Shown: positions 53,450 through 64,000 of the stretch, one piece after another
Layout: every line of letters begins with the position of its first letter
How positions within the stretch are numbered: position 1 is the stretch's first letter
Assembly (NCBI RefSeq): GCF_030269925.1
Contig: NC_085125.1
Span: 806,001-870,000 of the forward strand
Reading direction: 5' to 3'
DNA: 64,000 nt
Source: Bombyx mori
Lineage: Eukaryota; Arthropoda; Insecta; Lepidoptera; Bombycidae
The notes under the pieces: model-generated
Database searches by the model: none
What the model saw: only the letters and a program-made list of their open reading frames with translations
Told to the model about the DNA's origin: nothing
Made by a program: the position numbers and the translations under genes

Positions 53450-53457
53450 TATATAAG
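53450..53457 (+). promoter_or_regulatory. TATA box of the cuticular protein gene
   Basis: TATATAAG lies about 30 bases before an initiator-like ATCATTC (53478-53484) and 60 bases before the start codon at 53512. That spacing is normal for insect cuticle genes. Confidence 0.7.
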
Positions 53458-53511
53458 CTGAGGCTTGGTTTGGCAGATCATCATTCTCTCAACGGGACCA
53501 CTGTGAGCATC

Positions 53512-56500
53512 ATGTCAATGGTACGTTAATATCTTTTCATTTTAAACCACTATAAGAAAATTCTATTTCATTCTAAAATTCATTATATTTTCCCCAATTT
53601 GCGTGGTATAAGCGCGCAGATAAGCACACGTCTCGCCTGGTATTAAAATATTATCGGATCCCTTAGAATTATCAGTGAAAATCACAAATTTTTTTTGACA
53701 TATGAGATCAAGGCGAAAATTTATTTGAAAGTTTCTTTTTTAGTCCTATAAATCAGTTTGGGTGAATTTTCCCATAGCTTTTTTTTTAAATCACCTAGGT
53801 CTATCATAACACATACAATTTCTATACATAAATGTGGCATAGAAATACCATTAAAAAGATAATTGACGATTGAGTCGAGCTCATCTTTGTAACTTAAGTG
53901 TTTCGTCTTTTACGCGAGTAGTAGTGGTAGCAGATAAAATGACTACAACGATTTTTTTTATTTTTTTTTATTGCTTAGATGGATGGACGAGCTCACAGCC
54001 CACTTGATGTTAAGTGGTTACTGGAGCCCATAGACATCTACAACGTAAATGCGCCACCCACCTCGAGATATAAGTTCTAAGGCTCACTATATATTATAAG
54101 GTCTCACGATATGATTTAACGTCTTCCAACAGTCCGATAGTTTTTTTAAGACAAGCGGCTCGTTCCGGCTCCCCTCTGGTCTTTAACAAAAATTTCAACG
54201 ATATTTGAGTTTTTTTTTTAATTAACACTTATTGCAGCATAAATATAATAGTTAGACGTATGCTGTCGGGACACTTTATGTAAATAATAATGTATTCTAC
54301 AAAGTCGTACTACATTATTTTATTCTATAATCAATAGTTTTCGCAGGACACGCGATTTAAAGAATATTATATTTTAGGTGTTTTTTTTACACCTTGGGTT
54401 ACATTATTTGAGTTTTAGTAAGAATTCCTAATTTTTTTCAAAAAATATAATAGCCTATGTCACCCGGGAATAGTGTAGCTTCCAAACACGGAAAGAATTT
54501 TTCAAATCGCTTCAGTAGTTTCGGAGCCTATTCAATACAAACAAATAAATCTTTCCTCTTTATAATATTAGTATAGATAAGTAGCTAATTATAAATGACT
54601 TCATTAAGTAAGATGCGTTTGGAGGATTGGTTGACTTAGAAGTTAGATCTCAAGTTTCAGAGTAACTGCAGCTACATGGTGGCTTAACGTTAGATGTGAC
54701 TTAAGTTTTGTGGTCTTATAATATTTTGTATAATATTTTCAAGCAGTTTGAAGTAACCGTTTATACAATAACGGGGTCCAGAGACGCGGTACCCTTATTG
54801 TTATGACTCATGACAGTCGTGACTATTATCAATGTCTCAATTTTTCAATTCAGTTTTCAATTCATGATTACGATCTAAAGTCGTAATAAGTGATTGTTGA
54901 AAAAATAACTGTCGTGTTGAATTGGTGATACGTTTTGTAATTCGGCCTATATTTTTGTGGTTTTTGTCGTTTCGTCGCAACGGGTTTGAAATTGAGTTTT
55001 TTATTAATTACGCAAACAGATGATGAGCTTTCAGTCCATTTGTTCTTTACTCACTGGAGTCTATAGACATCATTACATCATTACATCCTTCAAACGAGGC
55101 TTGTGGAGAGTATTAAGCGGTAGGCAGCGGCTTGGCTCTGCCCCCGGCATGGCTGAAGTCCATGGGCGACGGTAACCACTCACCATCAGGTGGGCCGTAT
55201 GCTCGTCTGCCTACAAGAGTAATAAAAATAAAAAAAAACGTGAATACTGCCACGTAACGTAAGGGCTCAGTCTGTGATGTACAGTATAGGCTGCCCCACC
55301 CTTCAAATCGGAACGTATAGCTGGTGAGCTGCGGCTTAGGACCAAAAGACGAACTACCACCAGTAGGTCAGTTTTAAGCGCTCACCAACACGCGCGAGTT
55401 GATTGATATCCGCCGCAGAGTTGTTACATCGCCTAGTTTTCAGAAAATTTGGTATTTCTTAGACGAGTAGACAGAAATGTGAGAAGGCACCACAAAAGTG
55501 GTAACATCTGTACCACAAGCGGAATCAAGGAAGAAGACAAAAAGTTCATGGTCTACCCACCTATGTAAAGCTCACCCTCTTTAAGAACGGTTAGCTGGTA
55601 GATAACTCAATTGTTGAGTTAAGCTTGCCATTTTTATTTATAACTTTACGCAATTATTATATTGTATTAACTGTGTGTGTACAATAAACAATAAAGATAT
55701 GATCATATATCGCGAATGCTTTTAAGATATGCGAAGTCTTAGTCTTCTTGTTTCAATCTTAAGACAATATCAGTTTAAATGTATCATTTTGTATTAATAC
55801 ATAAAATATGGAATAGAAATTCTAACCGTAAGAAATTGGTGTGGTTATTCCAGAAAAAACGAGGTTGCCTAAATTGAACTTTGAAACTGACATCCATATC
55901 TCAATAGGTGACTTAAAAAGTTTCTAATATTCATTCGCGTTGTTTTTTCCCCTACCTTTCGTTGGTAGGCTAAGGGGTTATTCCAGCTAATCGTGAATGT
56001 GTAGGTGAGCTCACGGGCTCAACCTGAGAGAAGTCGCTAATATTGGCCCTAGCAAGACCAGTGCTTCGCAGAATTTACGACCAGATCGGAATCGCGACAC
56101 ACTGAGAAGACACAATGAGAAACTCTGTGGGGTAATCTCGTGATTTTTCAAATTTGCTTAGACGATTTCTTTTACGAAATTCATTCTGCATGAATGTATG
56201 ATTATCTAAGAGTCTTGGGGACATATGTTTTTAGTGTATACACTTTAACGATAGCAGAGGAGGGAGAGACCAGTCTTTCAAGCTGCTCGGTCGAACACCA
56301 CCTTAAGCTATTGAAATCGAAGCCATTTGTATGAATTTTGTTTTCAGATCATCTTCGCAGCCTTTATTGGTGTGTGCGCCGCGGGTGCCCTCCCAGCGTA
56401 CGTCCCTCCTCAATACCGCTTTTCGCCGGCTTATTACCAGGACGGTAGAGCCAGGTCATCCTTGGAGGGGGGCGCCGCTATCTTGAGGTCGGAATCAGAA

Positions 56501-59500
56501 GTCAACGAACAGGGCTTCCACTACGCTTACGATACAGAGAACGGTGAGTTCATTTGAGTCTAAGCATATGTACTGTCAATTGCCATAGGCTTTTTAAGGA
56601 GAATTATTAAGTACTAGCCGTACTCGCCCGCTTTGTTGGGCATTTAAAATTGTCATTATTATTATGGAGTCCAACACTCACATAAATATTAGCCTAACCA
56701 TTAAGTACATTTATTTTCTACACAGATACCAAGTTTCAAGTCAATCGGATGCATGGTTCAGTAGTTATAACGGAACATCCGTAAAAACCACTGTAGATTT
56801 ATATATTAGTATAGACTATAAAGAAACTGGATGTAGAGTAAAAACTGAGACTTAGAACTTATATCTCAAGGTGGGTGGCGGACTTTATGTTGTTAATGTC
56901 TATGGTAGCCGGTGACTACTTAACACCAGCTATGTCATGGGCTTGTCCACCCATCTATGCAATTAAAAAAAGTTTAAAGGCTATTAAAAGGTTTAGTGGG
57001 AAGGGCCAGGGACGGTATTGCGTCAATGTTAGCCTCGTAATCATCATTGGTTGTCCTTACCGCCTACGTCATGTGGGCTAACGTTAATTGACTATTCAGC
57101 AAACATCCTTGTAATTGGTTAATTCAACATAAATAAAAAAGGAATAATTTTTACAGGTATTTCTGCTGAGGCTTCAGGAGTTGAAGCTAATGGCATCCAG
57201 TCCCAGGGTCGTTTCTCTTACACCGGTGACGACGGTCAGGTTTACGCCGTGACCTACACTGCTGACGCTAATGGCTATCAGCCTCAGGGCTCTCACCTGC
57301 CCACCCCTCCGCCCATCCCGGAAGCCATCGCCAGGTCTCTACAAGAGAACGCCAGAGACGAGGCAGCCGGTATTTTCGATGATGGTAAGTTTTGATTTAT
57401 TGGTGGTCGTATAGAAATTGTTTTCAGCTAGGGAGGAAGAGGACGAAACGTTTTTCATCGGGTAACTGTTTGTCTTAAAATTGTTCATAAAAGTCGTTAG
57501 TTATTGAAACACTAACTAGTGAGATTTAGGTTTTTTCTAAGGCTTCTTCTATTGGGCTTTGAACTGCTGCACTTAGTTCAGAAACAATTCATCTGGTGAC
57601 CACATTAAACCGGCGAAATGTGCTTTATTGTGACGTGGCTAATAATTTTGGCAGATACTCAACGTTAGAGGGAATATGGATGTAAATGTTTATTTACGAG
57701 GAATAAAAAGCATCGAAAACAACTAATGGTTCGCATGTGAGATTAATCTATATACATAAAAATGAATTGCTGTCGTTAGTCTCCCTAAAACTCGAGAACG
57801 GCTAGACCGATTTGGTCTTGAATTATTTGCCGAAGTCCAGAGAAGGATCAAAAGGTAGATAAATATGAAAATTCTGGGAACTCTATCATAAATAAAGTTT
57901 AGGTCATTTATTTATCGATTGAGGCACTACGAAGTCTGCCGGGTCAGCTAGTGCAATATAAAAATACGTAATCATATTGTGCGGAGGTGTGTGGGAGTTT
58001 TGAAAAGACGGATTATTTTACTAAATTTACTGGGCAGCTAAATCTGACTACCTTAAATAATTAGAGAATGAATGGGGATAATTAGAGAATGAATACCTCA
58101 TCAGTGCCCGCCAGCACGGACTCCCGAGAGTCCTACGAAATTACGCGAAATGCTTACGCTGGAATAAATACAGGTCGTGTTACATACTTGAACGCTTGAC
58201 TAGGTCCGTTGGCGCAAAGCTGTAATAGCCGTTTAGGCTTTTTTTTATTGCCCTTGTAGGCAGACGAGCATACGGCCCACCTGCTGGTGAGTGGTTACCG
58301 TCGCCCATGGACTTCAGCAATGCCAGGGGCAGAGCCAAGCCGCTGCCTTCGCTGCCAGCGAATAGGTAGGGAAAAAAACCCGACTAGGTATGATCGTATT
58401 GAGGGTAGGAATAACGTGGGAAGAAACAAACTATAACTATAGTATTTTAGTGTTTTTCATCGATGTGTCTAAACGGTTCCTTGATGGTCCATTATGTTTT
58501 AATAAAATACAAAAAAATCTCTAGCACAAAAAGAATAACGAAATTACAACATTTTTAGCTGTATTTTATTGTGTATATATTAAACCTCATCAGACCACAT
58601 GTTACTCAATATTTGCATGAATTCTAACATTTTGCAACAAGTATTGCTTGGCTATTTAAATAGGCCGAAACTTAGCTTACAAATTGAGGCGATTAAGTTC
58701 GACTTTATCATAAGTTATAATTTATTTGTCATCTCTATAATGTTTATTGACAATTTAAATTTTACTCAAATAACATTATTCTATGTTAATCTATGCGTTA
58801 AATGTGTGTAATCATTTTCATAAATTAATACAGTTTGTGGGTAAATTCTTGGCTGTCATTGGATTGAAATCACGCTGCCCTGTTTCTAAAATTAATATTT
58901 CATTAATTGAGAAATATGATAGCCGAAAGCTCTATTTAGTGATTACTTCAGATTTATGGCTATTAAATTTGTTGAGCTTGAAATTTGAAGATGAGCTTAC
59001 GATCTTACGCAGCGTTAAGTTACTGTATAGCATTAATGTTACCGACTATTGATGTTTTTTTTTTGTAGCGCGCAATGGAAAGTAAATCAATGCAGGCACG
59101 CTTGTATCTTCGAGTTTTTTTTTTTTGCCCTTGTAGGCAGACGAGCATACGGCCCACCTGATGGTGAGTGGTTACCGTCGCCCATGGACTTCAGCAATGC
59201 CAGGGACAGAGCCAAGCCCCTGTCTACCGCTTAATACTTTCCACAAGCCTCGTTTGAAGAAGGACATGTCATAGCGCTCGGGAAACACCGTGGAGGGGAG
59301 CTCATTCCATAGCCGGAATATTCATATTCCATTATTATCCATAGCCGGCATATTCCATTACATTGCGGATTCCCGAAGTTTGACATAGTTTTATCTTAGT
59401 TTATTACAATTTGGCATTTAAAATATTTCATGTCCTAACTTTTACTCTTCATCTCCAAATACCGCTGGTTATAAGATTTGTACGCGTCCTGATTTGCATA

Positions 59501-61110
59501 TATTTTGGCCAAAACTCTTATCCTTAGAGGTAGTCCCACTCGCAAAGTTTGAATAGGTATTAATGCATAGTGTAGTAAATGAAAATTTAATTTTTATTTT
59601 ATTGTAGTAGTTCATTCCTCTTTACAAGCTAGTTCTGATTTGACCACCGCAAAGTTAGTCAAGAGATTATTTTTGGGGGGATAAACATCCTAAATTACTC
59701 ATGCCGTTCCTACAAATAAGATTCAATTCCAATAAATAAGAATAATGTTATAATGTGTACTCACTTCACGTATGTAGGGATTACCAAAAATATACTTGCA
59801 GATTAAAACTAAAATGATTCCAATTTATTAGCACGTAATCGTATATTTGCTGATACATTTGAAAGTATTTCATTCGGTGAATAATTTTTATTTAATGTCA
59901 GATTTAAGTTCGACGGAGTCAAGGTTAAATAAAAGCTTAAATATTTACGATGCGATAATGATGAAACTTTAAAATTGAATGATTTATTTATGAGTATAAT
60001 GCGCTATTCTATTTCTTATGTCAATAATAATGTTAATGTCCTACTAAGAAATAGCAATTGGTAACAAAAATTAATACATTTAATTTTATTCTCACTTATC
60101 TCAAGTCGGTACGCTAATAGGTATGGCACGAGATACTATAAGTCGTCACCACCTTCGAGTGGCGTCCATAGTGAGGCTACATAATAACCACTAATAACTA
60201 CTTAACACTAGAGGGGTTGTCATCTGCCTAAAGCATCAAAATCTTTTGCAAGTGAAATGAAAATCAAATAAATTCTTATTCAATTAGACTTTTGTCAGAA
60301 AACAGGCAATTCAAAGACTCCCAGCGTCGAAGCAGTACCATTGAAAAATCTTAAAACGAACTGGGTTTTACTGTACTTCACTTCTCTGCGTTTTACTAGT
60401 GATAGGACATCTAGTAAACCCGCGCGGGTAGGTACTACCGCCCCCCTCTATTTTTGCCGCTAAGCAGTAATGCGTTTCGATTTGAAGGATAAGACAGCGG
60501 TTGGACTGTAGAACTGACACTTCGAATTTATGTCTCGAGGTGGGTGACGGCATTAAAGTTGTTGATATCCATGGACAACGGCAACCAATGAACACCAAGT
60601 GTGTCGTGAGCTCGAGCAATAAATTATAATAAAAATAATTTATGCCGCCGTTAATACTCTCTTAAACGGGATCTATATTGTAAATGGCTATTTAAATAAA
60701 TCTACACTTATAAGAATCCAGTTAATGCTACTCCCGAGATATTTTTTTAAGACGCGATAATTTTAATAAACGATAAAGATGAGAACAAACATTTCATATA
60801 AGTTACATCTTCCTTAGAACTTATATCTCAAGGTGGGTGGCGCATTTACGTTGTAGATGTCTATGGGCTCCAGTAACCACTTAACGCCAGGTGGGTTGTG
60901 AGCAGGTCCACCCATCTAAGCAATAAAATAAAAATAAAAAAAACACATGCCACTAATAAAATATTATTTAATCTGTACATTACAATGGTGGTTTCAGGAA
61001 GCTACCGCGACGCTAAATACGAACCTGCCGTGATTGCTGCCCGAGCCCAGTATCCCTACGCGAAAGGGCAGTACGTGAACCCTGCCTTCCGTCGCTTCTA
61101 CAAATACTAG
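53512..61110 (+). CDS. RR-1 type cuticular protein, 181 aa, four exons
   Basis: Exons are 53512-53520, 56348-56543, 57157-57384 and 60998-61110; all have GT/AG borders and the phases join. The first exon encodes only Met-Ser-Met, and the intron splits the signal peptide (cleavage probably after Ala17, GVCAAGA), the classic layout of cuticle genes. The mature protein has an N-terminal [15 protein letters not shown] region. The RR-1 chitin-binding domain spans about residues 47-123, with [31 protein letters not shown] and the core [17 protein letters not shown] Tyr/Ala-rich tail ends FRRFYKY. It is secreted by epidermal cells and binds chitin in soft cuticle. The exact silkworm CPR number is not known to me. 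Intron 3 contains several LINE tails and Bm1 copies, the nearest ending about 60 bases before exon 4. Confidence 0.93.
53955..54105 (-). mobile_element. Bm1 SINE fragment
   Basis: 'GGACGAGCTCACAGCCCACT' to 'CCTCGAGATATAAGTTCTAA' in reverse orientation, inside intron 1 of the cuticular protein gene. Confidence 0.88.
54145..54585 (+). repeat. dispersed repeat family H, copy 2
   Basis: Partner of 23860-24298; shares 'AAAAATTTCAACGATATTTG' and the 'TTTATAATATTAGTATAGAT' end. It lies in intron 1 of the cuticular protein gene. Confidence 0.8.
54586..55080. other. intron sequence, nothing recognised
   Basis: Part of intron 1 of the cuticular protein gene; AT-rich, with a very decayed Bm1-like piece at 55015-55075. 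Confidence 0.4.
55086..55230 (+). mobile_element. LINE tail family C fragment
   Basis: 'TTCAAACGAGGCTTGTGGAG', 'GGTAGGCAGCGGCTTGGCTC' and an A-rich tail. In intron 1 of the cuticular protein gene. Confidence 0.85.
55231..55944. other. intron sequence with a decayed LINE tail
   Basis: At 55560-55700 a pattern like the LINE tail at 11935-12050 can be seen (GGTTAGCTGGTAGATAACTC and AATAAACAATAAAG). The remainder is unrecognised. Confidence 0.4.
55945..56135 (-). mobile_element. LINE tail family B fragment
   Basis: 'CCCTACCTTTCGTTGGTAGG', 'GTAGGTGAGCTCACGGGCTC' and 'GATCGGAATCGCGACACACT'. It lies about 210 bases before exon 2 of the cuticular protein gene. Confidence 0.7.
56615..56815 (+). repeat. 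dispersed repeat family D, copy 2
   Basis: It matches 595-860 and 61880-62135 but lacks the CGCCCCCGCAACTGG block. It lies in intron 2 of the cuticular protein gene and ends TATATTAGTATAGAC. Confidence 0.75.
56848..56975 (+). mobile_element. Bm1 SINE fragment, diverged
   Basis: 'CTTAGAACTTATATCTCAAG' to 'CTTGTCCACCCATCTATGCA' with an A-rich tail, in intron 2 of the cuticular protein gene. The frames at 56664 and 56875 are translations of repeats. Confidence 0.85.
57755..57955 (+). repeat. Helitron-like dispersed repeat
   Basis: 'TCGAGAACGGCTAGACCGAT' and 'TAAATAAAGTTTAGGTCATT', ending 'GCCGGGTCAGCTAGT'. The CTAGT end and the flanking pattern resemble those of lepidopteran non-autonomous Helitrons. 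It lies in intron 3 of the cuticular protein gene. Confidence 0.5.
58237..58360 (-). mobile_element. LINE tail family C fragment
   Basis: 'TATTGCCCTTGTAGGCAGAC', 'CCACCTGCTGGTGAGTGGTT' and 'GCCAAGCCGCTGCC', in intron 3 of the cuticular protein gene. Confidence 0.85.
58361..59107. other. intron sequence, nothing recognised
   Basis: AT-rich part of intron 3 of the cuticular protein gene. The frames at 58599-58811 and 58783-59052 are AT-rich noise without motifs. Confidence 0.4.
59108..59330 (-). mobile_element. LINE tail family C fragment
   Basis: T-run, 'GCCCTTGTAGGCAGACGAGC' to 'AAACACCGTGGAGGGGAGCT' and 'CATTCCATAGCCGG', a longer copy of the family that reaches the W-N-x-L-P-encoding part. 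Confidence 0.85.
59331..60394. other. intron sequence, nothing recognised
   Basis: About 1 kb of AT-rich intron 3 of the cuticular protein gene. A very decayed Bm1-like stretch may lie at 60110-60225. Confidence 0.4.
60395..60625 (+). mobile_element. Bm1 SINE, diverged
   Basis: 'CCCGCGCGGGTAGGTACTAC', 'AAGCAGTAATGCGTTTCGAT' and 'CGAGGTGGGTGACGG' with many changes. In intron 3 of the cuticular protein gene. Confidence 0.8.
60812..60935 (+). mobile_element. Bm1 SINE, 3' fragment
   Basis: 'CCTTAGAACTTATATCTCAA' to 'CCACCCATCTAAGCAATAAA'. It ends about 60 bases before exon 4 of the cuticular protein gene, so its A-rich tail sits just upstream of the splice acceptor region. Confidence 0.9.
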
Positions 61111-61379
61111 AAACACCAATACTACTCATACCCTTCTTATTTATAAAGCAAAGCAGATAAATATTCACCTCGTAAATGATAAAACTATGAATTTGAGCTA
61201 AGTTTTGTTTTATAAGTGCAAGGCTTAATGTATTTAAGGTAATCTACATTCTCGACAAACTTTCCTTCAGAGCGTTCGTTGTTAAGAAACGCAGCGAGAA
61301 TGTAGAGATGCTCTTAAAGAGGCAAACTCAGCTAAGTTATGTGCCATTGTGATTGTAAGTATATTTTTATGGTAAAGCA

Positions 61380-61385
61380 AATAAA
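61380..61385 (+). terminator. poly(A) signal of the cuticular protein gene
   Basis: AATAAA lies 270 bases after the stop codon, followed by a T-rich stretch (TTTTTGTTTTATTG at about 61400). It is the likely 3' processing signal; the 3' UTR is then about 290 bases. Confidence 0.7.
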
Positions 61386-61504
61386 CGTTGATTGACGAAA
61401 TTTTTGTTTTATTGTTTTTTATCTTCATAAATGAGCATGCCGCCTGGCCCAGCTGATGATGAGTGCTCACTATCACTCGAGTATATCAACAATATTAGGG
61501 CGGT

Positions 61505-61720
61505 GCATAATTACTGATGGCCTGATGGAGTTTCTCGCCGGATCGCTTCTCAGTGGGTCGCGATTCCGATCCGGTGGTAGATTCTGCGAAGCACTGCTCT
61601 AGCTAGGGGCTAGTGTTAGCAAATTCTCTCAGGTTGAACCCGCAAGCTCACCTACCCGTCCAGGCGTAGCTGAAATAGCCTCTTAGGTTACTACCGAATA
61701 GGTAGAGGAAAAAATACCAA
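61505..61720 (+). mobile_element. LINE tail family B fragment
   Basis: 'GATGGAGTTTCTCGCCGGAT', 'CTCAGTGGGTCGCGATTCCG' and 'ACTACCGAATAGGTAGAGGA'. Confidence 0.75.
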
Positions 61721-61879
61721 TATTGTGAGCCCGCACGGATTTCTAGCATTTTCTTCGATTTTGTCTTTTCTATTTAAATAAGATCTGCGTTCCTCTTATC
61801 GTGAAGATTATAACCGAAATCCACAAAACTGCTAGACCTCAGCTGTCAAACAAAGCAAATATATATTTTTATAGATAAA

Positions 61880-62135
61880 CGAGCTGTACCCATCCGCTTC
61901 GCTGGGCATTTAAAATTAACATCACCATTTCTCACCCCCACAAAGATTCTCATCATTAACGCCCCCGCAACTGGTGTAGGGGGTCCAACACTCATATAAA
62001 TATTAGCCTATCCATTAAGTACATGTATTTTCTACATGGATACCAAGTTTCAAGGCAATCGGATGCACGGTTTAGTAGTTATAACGGAACATCCGTAAAA
62101 CCACTGTAGATTTTTAATTAGTATACAATAGACGG
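61880..62135 (+). repeat. dispersed repeat family D, copy 3
   Basis: Best-preserved copy of the family: 'CCCGCAACTGGTGTAGGGGG', 'AAGTACATGTATTTTCTACA' and 'AACGGAACATCCGTAAAACC', ending near ATTAGTATACAATAG. Confidence 0.8.
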
Positions 62136-63029
62136 TAGGTGGAATAAGATTCAAATTAGAATATACTATAATTTCCCGTTACCACGAAAACTATGAACGT
62201 CGGAAATAAATTAATAACAATAAACATGCAAGATTAAACCCTAAATGTTTTAATACTGCGTATTTCTGTGTGACATAATTATGGGTTCCGACTAGGGATT
62301 AAGAGGAAGTGGGATAGACATGAAATATAATCAGACTTCATCTTTAAGTTGGAACTTGAATAGCGGTCTTTATATTGAGATATCAATGGGCTTCAATAAC
62401 CGCTTAGCGTCAGGTAGACTGCGAGTTTCGTCTACCCATCTATTGCAATAAAAGCAGATCCCATATTTTCGTTGAAAAACTGCGTTGGGTATTAGGCACG
62501 CTTACTATGTGATGAGTAGAGTATTTTTTCATTCCATACATACAAAAGCCCTTGCATCTTGAAAGATATTACGCAGTAGCTCCACTCAAATAAAACCATT
62601 AGGCCTGCCATCAAAATAATTGATAGATTCCGAAATCAATTCATCTGTAACATAAAAAAAAACACTTGTAATTAATTTAATAATAATAATAACAATAACA
62701 TCTATAAAATACGAATCGATGGCTACCAGATTGTTAGTTCGCGTGAAAAGTAATTTATTTAAGGTACCGTTCTGATAAATGCGTTAACGTTTTTTTTTCA
62801 CTCGTTTTAAATTTATGCTTAGGTAATACGAGTAATGAATACCACTCAATTGTTTACGATTGTTTAATGTGTATGTGTGTATGTAATTTGTGTATTTTAT
62901 ATGAATGAATATACGAAAATATCTTATATGAATATACGAAAACAGCAACAGAAATCAGTAACTAATCATACAACATGAATATTGTCAATGTTAGGAGCAT
63001 GGTCACCACTGTACTGGTTTTTTTTAAAT
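62136..63029. other. intergenic with one decayed Bm1-like piece
   Basis: At 62340-62455 a plus-strand stretch still resembles the Bm1 3' part (ATCAATGGGCTTCAATAACC, CTACCCATCTATTGCAATAA). The remainder is AT-rich and unrecognised. Confidence 0.45.
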
Positions 63030-63117
63030 TTTATTGCTTCGGTGGGTAGACAAGCTCACGGTCCACTTGGTGATAAGTGGTTACCACAGCCTATAAACAT
63101 CTACAAAGTAAATGTCA
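63030..63117 (-). mobile_element. Bm1 SINE fragment
   Basis: 'TGCTTCGGTGGGTAGACAAG' (diverged) to 'CATCTACAAAGTAAATG', first of three abutting copies. Confidence 0.82.
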
Positions 63118-63121
63118 CTTT

Positions 63122-63465
63122 TAACAAATGTTCTTAACAAATGTTCACGATTGACTTCCACGGTGAAGGAATAACATCGTGTAATAAAAATCGAACCCGC
63201 AAAATTATAATTTGCGGAATCACTGGTGGTAGGACCTTTTGTGAGTCCGCACGGGTAGGTACCACCACCCCGCCTATTTCTGCCGTGAAGCAGTAATGCG
63301 TTTCGGTTTGAAGGGTGGGGTAGCCGTTATAATTATACTGAGACCTTAGAACTTATATCTCAAGGTGGGTGGCACATTTACATTGTAGATGTCTATGGGC
63401 TCCAGTAACCACTTAACACCAGGTGGGCTGTGAGCTGGTCCACCCATCTAAGCAATAAATAAAAA
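63122..63465 (+). mobile_element. Bm1 SINE, head missing
   Basis: From 'ACAAATGTTCACGATTGACT' through the ACCACCACC middle to 'CTGGTCCACCCATCTAAGCA' and an A-rich tail. Middle copy of three. Confidence 0.92.
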
Positions 63466-63479
63466 TAAAAATTACTGTA

Positions 63480-63782
63480 CAACGGCTGTCCGGCCCTTCA
63501 AACCGAACTGGATTACTGCTTCACGGCAGAAATAGGCAGGGTGGTGTTACCTAGCCGTGCGGACTCACAAGAGGTCTACCACCAGTAATTACGCAAATTT
63601 TAATTTTGCGGGTTTGGTTTTTATTATACGATGCTACTCCTTCATCGTGGAAGTCAATCGTGAACTATTGTTAAGTACGTATTTCATTAGAAAAAATGAT
63701 ACCTGCCTACGGGATTCGATTACCGTTGCATCTCTAGATACGAATGCACCGGACGTCTTATCCTTTAGGCCACGATGACTTC
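63480..63782 (-). mobile_element. Bm1 SINE, 5' part
   Basis: From 'ACGGCTGTCCGGCCCTTCAA' to the head 'GTCTTATCCTTTAGGCCACG'. Third of three; the frame at 63557-63778 is its translation. Confidence 0.9.
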
Positions 63783-64000
63783 TGTGGATAGGAGATTATT
63801 AATCGTTCTCTAGACACAGTTAAATTGTTGAACCAAACTATGTATCTCTGAGCGTGCTGCTCGTATTGGTTGATTCATACAAAAATCTATAAAAAAAATG
63901 TTTATTTTTTATTTTTAAATCGTAATCTGTGCCTTCGGAACTCTGTGTTAAGGGTACACTAACAACATAACAATTTATTACACGGGTCATTACTTGGTTG
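63783..64000. other. window end, nothing recognised
   Basis: AT-rich sequence to the right edge. Confidence 0.35.

Overview
The window looks like silkworm (Bombyx mori or its close relative B. mandarina) nuclear DNA. It is AT-rich and its genes are split by long introns. It carries dozens of copies of the Bm1 SINE, recognised by its 'AAGGATAAGACGTCC'-type head, 'GGTACCACCACC' middle and 'CAGGTGGGCTGTGAGCTC' 3' part. No tool was run: the species, the families and the splice sites are read by eye.

Two host genes can be traced exon by exon. From 10267 leftwards to the window edge (minus strand) lies an NRF-6-like (nose resistant to fluoxetine) multipass acyltransferase gene. It has a signal peptide, a cysteine-rich NRF domain and an acyltransferase-3 membrane domain; 11 exons fit together with consistent splice phases and the 3' end is outside the window. 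From 53450 to 61385 (plus strand) lies a four-exon RR-1 (Rebers-Riddiford) cuticular protein gene with TATA box, three-codon first coding exon, chitin-binding core and poly(A) signal. A possible Kazal-type inhibitor exon sits in an intron of the first gene.

The remainder is mostly mobile DNA. 10.3-18 kb: a solo LTR, LINE tails and paired dispersed repeats. 18.0-23.2 kb: a complete jockey-like non-LTR retrotransposon on the minus strand, bounded by a 12-bp target duplication, with gag and endonuclease/RT ORFs broken by small frameshifts. 25.4 kb: a MITE with internal tandem repeats. 27.7-29.3 kb: a truncated LINE that has split a tRNA-derived SINE between its A and B boxes. 30.9-34.2 kb: a PIF/Harbinger element with TAA target duplication, a Myb-like gene, a decayed transposase and a nested LINE tail. 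34-47 kb: LINE tails and Bm1 copies. 47.7-49.0 kb: a maT-type mariner whose 346-aa transposase is intact, with a DD37D triad. 49-53.4 kb and the cuticle-gene introns: more LINE tails, SINEs and Helitron-like repeats. 61.4-64 kb: repeats, ending in three abutting Bm1 copies of alternating orientation.

I see no rRNA gene, no stand-alone tRNA gene and no CRISPR array. The points most worth checking are the intact mariner, the near-complete LINE with its in-frame ORF1/ORF2 stop junction, the Harbinger with GATAG-rich ends, a 3' tail module shared by several LINE families, and the nested Kazal-like exon.
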